DNA of 29,751 nucleotides from contig JAEZKE010000048.1 of assembly GCA_023436175.1 (NCBI GenBank), positions 1 through 29,751 on the forward strand, in the 5' to 3' direction. A program made the position numbers and the translations under genes. A model generated the notes under the pieces. That model was not told the DNA's origin. It did not search any database and worked only from the letters and a program-made list of their open reading frames with translations. The stretch is from Methanobacteriota archaeon. GTDB lineage: Archaea > Methanobacteriota > Methanobacteria > Methanobacteriales > Methanobacteriaceae. Positions 1-8,767 of this stretch are shown one piece after another; position 1 is the first letter of the stretch; each line of letters starts with the position of its first letter.

Positions 1-382
1 CTGCTGCCGATTTCATAATTGAGTTTAATTTTGGGTCGTTGAATGTATTTGCTTTACCACTTGATGTATAATATGAACTACTGGAACTTGATGCTGCTTT
101 TGCTGTACTGGTTTTGTATTTATAATAGTATTTCCAACTGTAAGTCCAGTAATAATGCCATCTTCCATGGCTTTTATACCAGTGCTTGTGCCAACTTTTA
201 TACCATACTTTAACTTTTACAGTAGAAGCTGCATTTACTTCTAAAACGTTTGTATTTTCTTTTAGACCAATTTGTGCATTATTGTCCGATGCATTTTGGT
301 CTGATGCCCCTACTACTGAGGGAAAAACGCACGTTGCTATACCTACTACTAATAGCAGTGCGTACAATTTTTGTCGCTTAAT
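1..382 (-). CDS. Secreted protein, N-terminal part (runs off left edge)
   Basis: The reading frame continues past the left end of the window, so only about 127 residues are visible. They begin with a basic segment and a hydrophobic signal sequence (KLYALLLVVGIATCVF) ending near VVGAS. Next comes an acidic/polar stretch and then a tract of about 30 residues very rich in Trp, Tyr, Lys and His (WYKSWHKHWYKS, then WKYYYKYK). A Ser-rich linker leads into NTFNDPKLNSIMKSAA, which resembles, from memory, the start of transglutaminase-like or peptidase domains of secreted Methanobacterium proteins. The product is exported and may act on or bind the pseudomurein wall; that is inference. Start choice: an in-frame ATG lies at 403, but a GGAGG at 394-390 sits seven bases before an ATT codon at 382-380. 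I therefore favour ATT, which gives a protein beginning (M)KRQKLYALLL. A TATA-like box is near 470-463. Confidence 0.7.
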   Translation of the reverse strand, partial: MKRQKLYALLLVVGIATCVFPSVVGASDQNASDNNAQIGLKENTNVLEVNAASTVKVKVWYKSWHKHWYKSHGRWHYYWTYSWKYYYKYKTSTAKAASSSSSSYYTSSGKANTFNDPKLNSIMKSAA

Positions 383-403
383 TGTACCGCCTCCGTGTCC
401 CAT

Positions 404-1143
404 AGTACTAGATGTACTTACTTGGAACGTTTTGGACAAATCAATAATCAGCTTGTAGCACATATAAATGTTTTGATTTTTTTCGGGGAAAAAAGCCTTT
501 ATACCGTCGTTTTTTAGATTTAAAGCGAGCTTAAAGTTAATTTAAAATAGGTATCTTAAAGAAGGGCGCTTACTGGTCCATTTCAATAAATCAACTTCTA
601 TAAAACTTCATTCGCTTAAAACATTAACGTTTAATGTGTTACCTTAGGGAGGTTGATTTATTAAATTACACGTACTCTAATTTTAAACCATATTTGGATA
701 AATAGGACTTATTTGGCATCCAATTCTAATAAAAAAAGGTTTTAACAGGTTAATATATCATAACGCCTTTTTATATCTTGAATACAAAAAATAGTGAATT
801 ATTTGAAATTTAGCCTAAATTTATATTACTTTAGTGTTTATTTTTAACAAAAAAGCAGTTTTAATTTGAATAAAGTCATAAGACTTTGTTGTATTGTAAT
901 ATAAAAATAAAGCCTAGATGTAAAAAATAAATTTATTTTTTGCGAATGGTAAATTATCTTTACATAAAAATATATGTAGAATTTAATCCAAGAAATAACT
1001 CAAATATAAAAATGATATAAATAAGATTTCATATACTCATAGATCAAATAATGAATTAGAATATTTTTGTTCTTTACTTGGAATATAAAACACTCAACAT
1101 GGACAATATCAACTAATAATCATTTAATTACAACAGGATTAAA
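404..1143. other. AT-rich intergenic region, no gene recognised
   Basis: About 740 bases between two divergent genes. It is very AT-rich and has no convincing open frame. It should contain the promoters of both flanking genes: a minus-strand TATA-like box near 463-470 serves the secreted protein. A 20-base perfect palindrome of A and T at 922-941 is low-complexity sequence. A GGGAGG at about 647-652 is followed only by a six-codon frame, so it is not called as a gene. Confidence 0.6.
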
Positions 1144-2058
1144 ATGTCACTAAATGCTGAAAATCTCAAAAAACTTGAAAAAATGGGATATAGATTTGTA
1201 GGAAATAACAAACATTCTGCGGCCAAAGTATGCCACTGGACTAAAAAGAGCATACTTGATGAAGGAGTATGTTATAAACAAAAATTTTATGGTATAGAGA
1301 GCCACAGATGCTTGCAGATATCCCCAAGTGTTCCTTTCTGCCACCAGAAATGTTTATTCTGCTGGAGAGATCTCTCAGTTACAGAGACACAGTGGAAAGG
1401 AGATTTTGATGAACCTGGAGAAATAATTGATGGTAGTATTGAGGCCCAGAGGAAACTTCTATGCGGCTTTTTTGGAAACGAAAAAGCAAATAAGAAAAAA
1501 CTTGATGAATCTCAGGATCCAAATAACGCTGCAATTTCACTTGCAGGAGAACCAATGCTATATCCCAAAATAGATGATCTGATAGAAGAATTCCATAGGA
1601 GAAATTTCACCACATTTTTAGTTACAAATGGGATGACACCTGAAAGATTAGAAAATCTTAAAGAAGAACCAACCCAGCTTTATGTGTCACTTGATGCTCC
1701 AAATAAAGGAATATTTAACAAATTATGTAATCCTCAAATAGAAAATGGGTGGAGTAATCTAAATAAGAGCCTTGATTTACTTTCAAGCTTGGCCTGCAGA
1801 AAAGTCTTGAGAATGACCTGTGTAAAAGGATACAATATGCAAAATGTAGATGAATATGCTGACATAATTAAAAGGACCAATCCTGATTTCGTTGAAATTA
1901 AAGCTTATATGTTTGTAGGGTACTCCAGAAAAAGATTGACTTTTGAAAATATGCCCTCAAATCAGGAAATTTATGATTTTGCAAATTCTGTAGCAGATAA
2001 ATGTGGTTTAGAGATTAAAGATAAAGCATATGAGAGTAGAGTTGTGCTTTTAAAGTAG
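1144..2058 (+). CDS. taw1: tRNA 4-demethylwyosine synthase Taw1 (TYW1), radical SAM
   Basis: This enzyme makes the tricyclic base 4-demethylwyosine from N1-methylguanosine at position 37 of tRNA-Phe, using pyruvate as the two-carbon donor. The 304-residue length is typical of archaeal TYW1. The radical SAM cluster motif CxxxCxxC is C66, C70 and C73. Three further cysteines, C30, C43 and C56, are spaced 13 apart, as are the three ligands of the second iron-sulfur cluster in the Methanocaldococcus jannaschii enzyme. K45, two residues after C43, corresponds to the lysine reported to bind pyruvate there. The frame begins at ATG after a weak leader (CAGGATTAAA) with no strong ribosome-binding site. 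It appears to be a single-gene unit. Confidence 0.93.
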   Translation: MSLNAENLKKLEKMGYRFVGNNKHSAAKVCHWTKKSILDEGVCYKQKFYGIESHRCLQISPSVPFCHQKCLFCWRDLSVTETQWKGDFDEPGEIIDGSIEAQRKLLCGFFGNEKANKKKLDESQDPNNAAISLAGEPMLYPKIDDLIEEFHRRNFTTFLVTNGMTPERLENLKEEPTQLYVSLDAPNKGIFNKLCNPQIENGWSNLNKSLDLLSSLACRKVLRMTCVKGYNMQNVDEYADIIKRTNPDFVEIKAYMFVGYSRKRLTFENMPSNQEIYDFANSVADKCGLEIKDKAYESRVVLLK

Positions 2059-2137
2059 ACTTATACAAACCCTATTTTTCTTTAGATAGTATAAATTTCT
2101 TAAATCTCCAATTTAATTCGTAGATTCCTTTTTTAGT

Positions 2138-2150
2138 AAAAGTTTATATC
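2138..2150 (+). promoter_or_regulatory. Probable TATA box of the DUF1002 gene
   Basis: The sequence AAAAGTTTATATC has an AT-rich archaeal TATA form. It predicts transcription starting near 2170-2175 and a leader of about 65 bases before the ATG at 2239. No transcript data are available. Confidence 0.35.
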
Positions 2151-2238
2151 GTTGAACATGCTAAAGGTCATTGAATTAAAGCAATTATGGCTACATAGTC
2201 AAAAGTGTAGATCAAAATTCATTGGCGAGGTGGTTTTA

Positions 2239-3108
2239 ATGAAAAAATTTATAGCAGTACTTCTGCTGGTATTATTAATGACCATAGGTCCAATATATGG
2301 TGCTTCGGGGTTTGCAGTAACTTTAGGAGTCGCTACAAATTCAGATGATCAGTGGAAAAGTTCTGTAATGGATTATTTCCAGTCTCACACTGATAAAAAT
2401 GTAAGCACGGCCACTACAAAGCTTATTACAGCATCTGAAGTGAATGAAATCTCTCAAAACATAACTGGAAGAACTTATTCTTCAAGTCAGATATTTTCAT
2501 GTGCTATGGTGGATCTAAGTTATAGCAATGGAATTAATGTTACAGTAGATAACAGTAAAATAACTGTTGTTACTCCTAAAATGTATGCAAATGCCTTAAA
2601 ATCTGTAGGGATTCAGAATGGATATGTGGTAGTTACTTCTCCTGTTAAATCATCTGGAGAATCTGCTTTAGCGGGAGTATTAAAATCCTATGAAATGGCA
2701 GTAGGTGCTGAAATTCCAGATAATGCTAAACAAGCTGCAACAGATACACTATATACTGAAACTAATATAGCAAGCCAAACAGGTCAGAACCCTGATACAA
2801 TAGCTAATCTTTTTGAACAAGTTCAAAATGAAGTTCAAAAGCAGAATTTACAGGATCCAGGTCAAATTAAAGTAATTGTAATTAACGTTGCGGGCAATCT
2901 GAATATCAATATCAGCGACTCACAGGCACAACAAATTGCAGATACTATTTCAAATTCACAGAAAGTACAGGGAGACCTGGCAGGATTTAAGTCACAGCTG
3001 CAGAGTGTTACAAATCAGATGTCTCCATCTGGAATCTTAGGTCAAATAGTGAATTATCTACAATCTGCATTGGACTACTTAAAAAGTTTAATATTAGGAC
3101 AACAGTAA
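2239..3108 (+). CDS. Secreted DUF1002 family protein
   Basis: The 289-residue product starts with a clear signal peptide (MKKFIAVLLLVLLMTIGPIYG). The mature part has the DUF1002 pattern known from Firmicutes YpuA-like proteins: a VTLGVATNSDD-like opening, a central ITVVTPKMYANAL segment, then VTSPVKSSGESALAGVLKSYE, followed by a helical C-terminal half. The function of the family is not established. The start is the ATG at 2239, because GAGGTG at 2227-2232 is correctly spaced before it and the signal peptide begins there. An in-frame upstream ATG at 2152 would add 29 residues that look unrelated. A stem-loop follows the stop. It probably works outside the cell membrane; anything more is speculation. 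Confidence 0.82.
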   Translation: MKKFIAVLLLVLLMTIGPIYGASGFAVTLGVATNSDDQWKSSVMDYFQSHTDKNVSTATTKLITASEVNEISQNITGRTYSSSQIFSCAMVDLSYSNGINVTVDNSKITVVTPKMYANALKSVGIQNGYVVVTSPVKSSGESALAGVLKSYEMAVGAEIPDNAKQAATDTLYTETNIASQTGQNPDTIANLFEQVQNEVQKQNLQDPGQIKVIVINVAGNLNINISDSQAQQIADTISNSQKVQGDLAGFKSQLQSVTNQMSPSGILGQIVNYLQSALDYLKSLILGQQ

Positions 3109-3114
3109 AACAGT

Positions 3115-3149
3115 TGATAGAATATCTATCATTTATTTCTTATTTTTTG
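3115..3149 (+). terminator. Putative terminator after the DUF1002 gene
   Basis: A perfect 6-bp stem (TGATAG at 3115-3120 and CTATCA at 3126-3131, loop AATAT) is followed by a T-rich tract. The T-tract alone could end archaeal transcription. It lies between convergent genes. Confidence 0.4.
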
Positions 3150-3212
3150 AAGTTAAAAATCCATTAATTATTATTTAAAAATATGTTGAATAAGTTGTAG
3201 AATCTATTTGGA

Positions 3213-4025
3213 TTAATTTTTCCGTTTTAATTCAAGTACTATAATTTGGGGTCTTGCAAAGAACCTCATAGGCAACATAATAGTGCCAATACCATTGCTT
3301 ACGATTAATGTAGTATTATTTTCCTTTATTATTCCTGTTCTATATTTGTTTCCATATTGGGAATGTACAACAGGGGCCCAAATTCCAAAGAATGTTATTT
3401 GTCCTCCATGAGTATGTCCTGAGAGCATAACATCAACATATGATTTATCTACCTGTGGGAAAAAATCAGGATTATGAGATACTAGCACTAAAAAGTCACT
3501 TTTATTCGCGTTTCCTATTGCAGCTGCCTGATTTTGAGTATCAGTACGCATATCCCCCACTCCTCCAACTCTAATTTTTGCTCCTTGATTTTCAATCCAG
3601 TCCCCATCATTGCCGATATAAGTAATACCTGCGTTTTTCATAGCTTTAATGGATTGATTATGGGGGTCATTATTTCCCAAAACACCGTAAACGCCTAAAG
3701 GGGCATTTAGTTTGGAAAGTTCTGTAAAGCATGGGCTGATATAGGGAGTTTCGTCGCTTACATAATCACCGCCAAGCAAAATCATGTCCGGATGTAATTC
3801 ATTTACCTGATTGACCAGATCTTCTGTTCTTTTCTGGTCAAAAAAGGGCCATGATCCTAAATGAACGTCAGATATAAAAACGATTTTTTTACCATCAAAC
3901 TGAGCCGGGATTTGATTTGATTCTATTTTGATCTCTTCAGTTTGAATCCAGTAAGGTTCAATTAAACTGTAAACCATAAACGAAATCATGATAATTATAA
4001 TGGCTAAACTAATTTTTTTAATCAT
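3213..4025 (-). CDS. Membrane-anchored metallophosphoesterase
   Basis: A 270-residue calcineurin-like phosphoesterase with an N-terminal membrane anchor (residues about 3-22). The dimetal-site motifs appear in order: ISDVHLG (D53, H55), GGDYVSD (D87), GNND (N118-D120), SHNPD and GHTHGGQ near the C-terminal third. The layout matches the YkuE/YaeI-like group, several of which act on membrane-associated phosphoesters such as lipid A precursors or glycerophospholipids. The substrate here cannot be read from the sequence. The signal-anchor topology places the catalytic domain outside the membrane. It converges with the DUF1002 gene and seems to be a single-gene unit. Confidence 0.88.
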   Translation of the reverse strand: MIKKISLAIIIIMISFMVYSLIEPYWIQTEEIKIESNQIPAQFDGKKIVFISDVHLGSWPFFDQKRTEDLVNQVNELHPDMILLGGDYVSDETPYISPCFTELSKLNAPLGVYGVLGNNDPHNQSIKAMKNAGITYIGNDGDWIENQGAKIRVGGVGDMRTDTQNQAAAIGNANKSDFLVLVSHNPDFFPQVDKSYVDVMLSGHTHGGQITFFGIWAPVVHSQYGNKYRTGIIKENNTTLIVSNGIGTIMLPMRFFARPQIIVLELKRKN

Positions 4026-4524
4026 ATGGTGTCCAACCCAAGCTTTTGTAAGTGCTTTATGGGGCTTAATAAATTTAATTTTATAATTATTAGAATCTTA
4101 ACTTGTGCAGTTAAAAAATATAATATTTTCTATTGACTTGGAGGGGTTGTGATTTATATATTTGCATTATTTAAATATTTCTGGAAGGGTTTTTTAATCA
4201 AATTACCTGTGTTTATGGAGTTTTAAATCATTTTATTTCATTAAAAAGTCAAAAATCAATTAAAAGTTATGATAATGCTTTTTATATTAAGTTTAGTACT
4301 TATAATTTTCAAATAATTAAAAATAATTCTAATAAGTTATGATGCAGTTATTATCCATTATATGGTATACCTTATAAAAATAATAGTAAATAGGGATAAT
4401 ATAATACTAAATGGAGAATTTAGGTGAATTTATAATTAGTTCTAGTTATATTTTAATAATAAAACATAATAATAATAGTTAAAAAATAGCATTAGTTAGT
4501 ATATATTTTCTCATGAGGATATAA
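4026..4524. other. AT-rich divergent intergenic region
   Basis: About 500 bases separate the divergent phosphoesterase and histidine kinase genes. Several TATA-like strings occur (for example GATTTATATATTT near 4151-4163), but I cannot assign one confidently. I see no open frame, RNA gene or clear inverted repeat. Confidence 0.5.
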
Positions 4525-7035
4525 ATGATAGATACGAATAAGGATGCAGTAGATCTTAAATCCAATGTAAATTTTCAGATTTTTGACAATTTACAGGATG
4601 GAGTTACAATTTATGGATTAATACATGATGCACATAATGAAGTTGTGAATTTACGTGTTAAATATGTTAATAATGCATCAATAATTGCTAAAGTTATATC
4701 CTGTGAAAATACCGTTGGGAAAATGATAACTGAATTATGCGATAGTGAAATATCATTTTTATATTTAAAAATAGCCAACGATATTTTAAAATCATGTAAA
4801 GGTAAAAAATTTAAGGCTTATTTTAAATCAGTAGATGAACATTATTCAGTTTCTGCTTACTTATCTGATCCCAATACGCTTATTACAATCAGCACAAATG
4901 TAACTGAAAAGGAAAAAATGGGAGAAAAGTTACAGAAACAGGCGGCGTTACTTGATCTTACTCGTGATGCAATTATAGTCCGTGATATGGGTGATAGAAT
5001 TATTTTTTGGAATCATGGGGCAGAGAAAAGGTACGGATGGGATAGGAAAGATGCTTATGGTAAAGTATCCTATAATCTGCTTAAAACTGAATTTTCAGAG
5101 CCTTTAACTGGAATATTTAGCCAACTCTTCAAAAATCAACATTGGGAAGGTGAAGTAACCCATACAAGGCGTGATGGTGAAAAAATTGTTGTTTTAAGCA
5201 GGTGGGAGTTACAAAAAAATGAAAATAATGAACCAACAGGTTACATGGAAATTAATACTGATATCACTAAACGTAAAAAGGTAGAAAAAGCCCTCAAAGA
5301 ATTTGGGGCATCCCAATCAAAGATTGCGAATGAATTAGAACAAACGCGTAACAATTTAGAAAAACAGGTTAAAGAACGAACAGCAGAACTTGAAGGAGCT
5401 TATGATGCATTAAAAGAAAGTGAAAAGCGACTGCTTATGATCACTGATACTATGACAGATATGGTGAGTCAAATTGACATTAATGGGATCATTCAATATG
5501 TCAGCCCTTCTTGTAGTACTGTACTTGGTTATGAACCAGAAGAACTCATTGGAACATCAATATTTGATCATATTCCTCTTGATAGTTTAGACGAAGTTAA
5601 AAATGCAGTTAAAGCTGCATTTAGTGAAATGAGGCCTGGAAGAATGGAAGTTCAGTTTAGACATGCTGATGGACATTATATTTGGCTAGAAATAGCAGGA
5701 AATATAATCTTTGATGAGAAAAATTTAATCAAAGGGGCAGTTTTTGGCTCACGTAATATAACCGAACGTAAAAAGGCGGAAGAACAGATTAAAAGACAGT
5801 ATTCTGTATTAAATGGAATTAACAGAATATTCAGGGAATCTTTAACCAGTGAAACAGAAGAAGAAGTAGCAAGAATAGGTCTTAATGTATCAGAACAGCT
5901 AACTGGCAGCGAAATAAGTTTCATGTCTGAAATTAATGATGACAAGAGCTTAAAATGCATAGCTGTAAGTTTTTCTGCATGGAATTTATATAAAGCCCCA
6001 CCATCGGAGATTCCTGAATTGATCGCAGATATGGAAATCAACACTTATCTTAAACGAGTAATAAAAAAAGAAGAACCTCAGATTGTAAATTATCACGATT
6101 CAAATCCTGTTAAAAAAGTATTGCCAGAAGGACATCCTCAAATAAACTCTTTTGTATGCGTCCCGCTTAAACAGGGTGATAAAACAATTGGATTAATTGT
6201 TTTAGCTAATAAAAATGGAGGTTATACATTCAGAGATGTTGAGAATATAGAATCTCTGTCAATTGCAATTATAGAAGCTTTGATGGGCTTTAAGTCAAAA
6301 AATAAATTAAAAAGATATAAAAATAGGCTCGAAGAAACAGTGGGCGATTTGAAACGATCTAATGAAGAGTTACAAAGATTTGCTTATGTAGCATCCCATG
6401 ATTTGCAGGAACCTCTTAGAACTGTTGCAAGTTTCACCCAGCTTTTGGAACGACGTTACAAAGGTAAACTTGATGCCGATGCAGATGAGTTTATAGATTA
6501 TATTGTGGAAGCTGCACTTCGAATGAAAGAACAGATTAAAGGTTTACTTGAATATTCACGTATTACAACAAAAGAAAATGTGTTTAAACATGTAAGCAGC
6601 GAATTTATATTAAATCAAGCTATTGATAATCTTAAATTTGCAATTAATGAGAATAATGCAGAAATTACATATGATTCCATGCCGTTTGTAATGTGCGATG
6701 CAGGGCAGCTTCAAAGAGTATTTCAAAACCTTATAAGTAATGCTATTAAATTCAAAAAAGAGTATGCGCGTCTTAAGATACATATTTCAGCAAAAAAAGA
6801 CGATGAAGCTCAAGAATATGTTTTTTATGTGTTAGATAATGGTATTGGAATAGAAAAGCAATACATGGATCGTATTTTTATAATATTCCAGAGGTTACAT
6901 ACTATGGATGAATATCATGGAACTGGAATTGGTTTATCCATAGTTAAAAGGATTATAGAGCGCCACGGGGGCCATATTTGGGTTGAATCTGAATTTGGTA
7001 AAGGTTCCACTTTTTGTTTTACTATTCCTTATTAG
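4525..7035 (+). CDS. Multi-PAS/GAF sensor histidine kinase
   Basis: An 836-residue cytoplasmic sensor kinase without obvious membrane segments. Rough order: a degenerate PAS-like domain (about 20-130), PAS (about 140-255, ending in DITKRKK), a coiled coil (255-300), PAS with PAC (about 303-420, ending NITERKKAEEQ), GAF (about 430-585), HisKA with the phospho-acceptor histidine in ASHDLQEPLR (H625), then HATPase_c with the N-box FQNLISNAIKF, DNGIGI and GTGIGLSIVKRI. All catalytic boxes look intact, so it should autophosphorylate. Methanobacteria commonly carry many such kinases without adjacent partners, and no response regulator is present here. The ligand is unknown; PAS/GAF arrays often sense redox state or small molecules. 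The start ATG follows TGAGGAT. Confidence 0.93.
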   Translation: MIDTNKDAVDLKSNVNFQIFDNLQDGVTIYGLIHDAHNEVVNLRVKYVNNASIIAKVISCENTVGKMITELCDSEISFLYLKIANDILKSCKGKKFKAYFKSVDEHYSVSAYLSDPNTLITISTNVTEKEKMGEKLQKQAALLDLTRDAIIVRDMGDRIIFWNHGAEKRYGWDRKDAYGKVSYNLLKTEFSEPLTGIFSQLFKNQHWEGEVTHTRRDGEKIVVLSRWELQKNENNEPTGYMEINTDITKRKKVEKALKEFGASQSKIANELEQTRNNLEKQVKERTAELEGAYDALKESEKRLLMITDTMTDMVSQIDINGIIQYVSPSCSTVLGYEPEELIGTSIFDHIPLDSLDEVKNAVKAAFSEMRPGRMEVQFRHADGHYIWLEIAGNIIFDEKNLIKGAVFGSRNITERKKAEEQIKRQYSVLNGINRIFRESLTSETEEEVARIGLNVSEQLTGSEISFMSEINDDKSLKCIAVSFSAWNLYKAPPSEIPELIADMEINTYLKRVIKKEEPQIVNYHDSNPVKKVLPEGHPQINSFVCVPLKQGDKTIGLIVLANKNGGYTFRDVENIESLSIAIIEALMGFKSKNKLKRYKNRLEETVGDLKRSNEELQRFAYVASHDLQEPLRTVASFTQLLERRYKGKLDADADEFIDYIVEAALRMKEQIKGLLEYSRITTKENVFKHVSSEFILNQAIDNLKFAINENNAEITYDSMPFVMCDAGQLQRVFQNLISNAIKFKKEYARLKIHISAKKDDEAQEYVFYVLDNGIGIEKQYMDRIFIIFQRLHTMDEYHGTGIGLSIVKRIIERHGGHIWVESEFGKGSTFCFTIPY

Positions 7036-7111
7036 ACACTGCAATTTTTTTTATCTAAAAAAACATAATATTAACATATAAATTTTAACTCTTACAGATG
7101 GGTGAGTGCAT

Positions 7112-7546
7112 ATGTTTGAAATGACTAAAAAACAGTTCTTAAAAAGAAGTGCAAAATGTATGGATGAGACAGGAGGGGTACTGCTTTTACTTAGAGAAAT
7201 TATAGATCAAGAATCTCGAGGTAAAATTAATAATCAAGATGCTTTTAAAAGAATTGAGAGTATTAGAAAAGAAATAGAATCTATATTTTACAGATTTGAA
7301 AAGTCAAATCCCCCAGCCCGGTGCAATTCATTAAAACAAAAAATTTTAAATATTTTGATTAAAATGCAGGAAATTGTAGTAACTGATTATGATTCGTTAT
7401 ATGCGGCAAGAGAAGGTTTTAAGGAACGATCACAGGATAAATTAAAAGAATCAAAAGATCAGTTAGAAATGTTTCGAAATGATTTCCATGAAGTAACTAA
7501 AAGAGTTAATATCCTTTTAACTGAAAAAAAGAAGGGAAAAGCTTAA
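7112..7546 (+). CDS. Small helical protein, function unknown
   Basis: A 144-residue charged, almost entirely helix-favouring protein with no signal peptide or membrane segment. Cysteines are few (CMDET near the start, PPARCNS in the middle) and do not form a metal site. The C-terminus is Lys-rich (TEKKKGKA). I chose ATG 7112 because GGTGA lies just upstream; an in-frame GTG at 7106 would add two residues. The gene begins 76 bases after the kinase stop on the same strand, so it may be co-transcribed and could be a partner of the kinase, but nothing in the sequence proves that. I do not recognise the family. Confidence 0.75.
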   Translation: MFEMTKKQFLKRSAKCMDETGGVLLLLREIIDQESRGKINNQDAFKRIESIRKEIESIFYRFEKSNPPARCNSLKQKILNILIKMQEIVVTDYDSLYAAREGFKERSQDKLKESKDQLEMFRNDFHEVTKRVNILLTEKKKGKA

Positions 7547-7675
7547 AAAATTAAAAATTAAAAAATAGTTAAATTTAATACTCTAAACTCAGTAACACTT
7601 TTTTAGTATTTTAAACATAAATTTATGATGGTTACATATGGAATTAAAAAGTAGTTTGGATCATATTGTCCATTT

Positions 7676-7691
7676 AAAATATATAAAAATT
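7676..7691 (+). promoter_or_regulatory. Probable TATA box of the zinc-finger membrane protein gene
   Basis: AAAATATATAAAAATT is a strong archaeal TATA candidate. It would start transcription close to 7710, leaving a short leader carrying CAGGTG before the ATG at 7727. Confidence 0.4.
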
Positions 7692-7726
7692 TTAAATATT
7701 CATTTTTTCAAATTCAGGTGCATTTT

Positions 7727-8179
7727 ATGAGCAAGTTTACTGCAATAAGATATTGTAAATGGTGTGGTGATCCCTTTGAAGTTAGATCGCCCAATCAAAA
7801 GTACTGTCATCCTGATGATAAAAGCTGCAGTCAGGAATCTAAAAGAGAAAGCTGGCGTAAAGCAGCCAGCAAATATAGGAAGAACTATAAAAATATTTTA
7901 CAGATATCACAAGTCTATAAACTTGGATCTGGATTTTTAAGCAGTACACCCAAGAATGATTTTGACGAAGAATACACAGCTATACTTAAAGAGAAAAAAA
8001 GATTAAAGTTAAACGGAATAATGGTTGGTTTAAGCACTGGAATTCAATTTAGTTCCCGCCCTCTCTTTCAAAGCGCTTTAAGATTAGATTCTGCTCCTGC
8101 TTTGGAATTATATCCTTATTTTTTAGTTTTAGCCTTTGTATTGGTAGGGTTCATTGTTTTTGGAATATATTATAAATAA
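7727..8179 (+). CDS. Zinc-finger protein with C-terminal membrane segment
   Basis: A 150-residue product. The N-terminus holds a zinc-ribbon-like motif, RYCKWCGDPFEVRS followed by KYCHPDDKSCSQ, i.e. CxxC and, about 16 residues on, C with a second C six residues later. A basic region follows (ESKRESWRKAASKYRKNYK). The C-terminus has one strong membrane helix (about 130-148). The N-terminal part resembles zinc fingers that recognise cut or modified nucleic acid ends in small archaeal and bacterial proteins, but the role is unknown. CAGGTG six bases before ATG 7727 decides the start. It stands alone in its transcription context. Confidence 0.75.
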   Translation: MSKFTAIRYCKWCGDPFEVRSPNQKYCHPDDKSCSQESKRESWRKAASKYRKNYKNILQISQVYKLGSGFLSSTPKNDFDEEYTAILKEKKRLKLNGIMVGLSTGIQFSSRPLFQSALRLDSAPALELYPYFLVLAFVLVGFIVFGIYYK

Positions 8180-8299
8180 AAAAATATTCCTCTCTTTTTG
8201 ATGGAAACTTATGATAGTTTAAGATGATAAATAAAATTATTATTACTTAAAAAATTTTGATTGAATTTGGATTAATAAAAGATTTTAGGAGTAAGAAGT

Positions 8300-8479
8300 A
8301 TGGCAAAGAAAAAGAGAAGAGCTAAAAGGTCTAAAGGAGATGTGGAAGAGGAAGAACCAGAAATTCTGGGTGAAAATGAGAAGAGGAATATGGAGTACAT
8401 GTTTCTTGCGTTATTTGCAGCAAGTATAGTATTTCTACTTATATATTTGGCGGGATTTATCATCATTCTATTGAAATAG
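8300..8479 (+). CDS. Small single-pass membrane protein (59 aa)
   Basis: The frame starts at ATG 8300 after AGGAG (TTTAGGAGTAAGAAGT) and encodes 59 residues. It has a very basic start (MAKKKRRAKRSKGD), an acidic stretch (VEEEEPEILGENEKRN) and one membrane helix (MFLALFAASIVFLLIYLAGF, extending to the end). The charge pattern predicts the N-terminus in the cytoplasm. The good ribosome-binding site and the sharply structured composition argue for a real gene, although the opposite strand is also open here. Function unknown. A hairpin repeat block begins about 30 bases downstream. Confidence 0.65.
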   Translation: MAKKKRRAKRSKGDVEEEEPEILGENEKRNMEYMFLALFAASIVFLLIYLAGFIIILLK

Positions 8480-8507
8480 TTTAAATAAGAAATCAGAATA
8501 ATTTGAT

Positions 8508-8636
8508 GAAATCAAAGATTTTACAAAGGTTAAACATCTATCAAAATCTTTGATTTTCGAACATTAAAAATCGAAGCATTCGAAAACTTACGGTTTTCAC
8601 ATGCATCAAAATCTTCGATTTTGATAGATTTTTAAA
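8508..8636. repeat. Hairpin repeat block A, three-way junction form
   Basis: A cluster of short inverted repeats. Simple hairpins lie at 8509-8521 (AAATC-AAA-GATTT) and 8541-8560 (TCAAAATC-TTT-GATTTT). Outer arms TTAAAAATC (8564-8572) and GATTTTTAA (8627-8635) pair perfectly over 9 bp and enclose two more hairpins: GCAT...ATGC around GAAAAC/GTTTTC (8576-8604), and ATCAAAATC-TTC-GATTTTGAT (8605-8625). The block would fold as a three-way junction and has the same design as block B. Confidence 0.8.
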
Positions 8637-8680
8637 GTAGAACGTTCCATGATATAAATTAGAAACTCAGGAAACAAAAT

Positions 8681-8767
8681 ATGCCAGTCAACCATGTATT
8701 AGTTATAATAATACTTGTAGCAGTTGGAATTTATGCACTTAAAATGGTTCAAAATATTCAATTTTAA
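8681..8767 (+). CDS. Possible 28-aa hydrophobic peptide
   Basis: A 28-codon frame, MPVNHVLVIIILVAVGIYA followed by LKMVQNIQF, is a single membrane helix with a short polar tail. An AGGA about eight bases before the ATG could serve as ribosome-binding site. Chance hydrophobic frames are common in AT-rich DNA, so this call is tentative. Confidence 0.3.
   Translation: MPVNHVLVIIILVAVGIYALKMVQNIQF

Noticed and set aside
186..458. Plus-strand frame at the left edge
   Set aside because: It is the shadow of the minus-strand secreted protein, whose signal peptide and composition are clear.
922..941. 20-base perfect palindrome of A and T
   Set aside because: Low-complexity A/T sequence in an AT-rich gap; expected by chance and not accompanied by other signals.
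8272..8466. Minus-strand frame opposite the 59-aa membrane protein
   Set aside because: The plus-strand frame has AGGAG at the correct distance and a structured composition; the antisense frame has neither.
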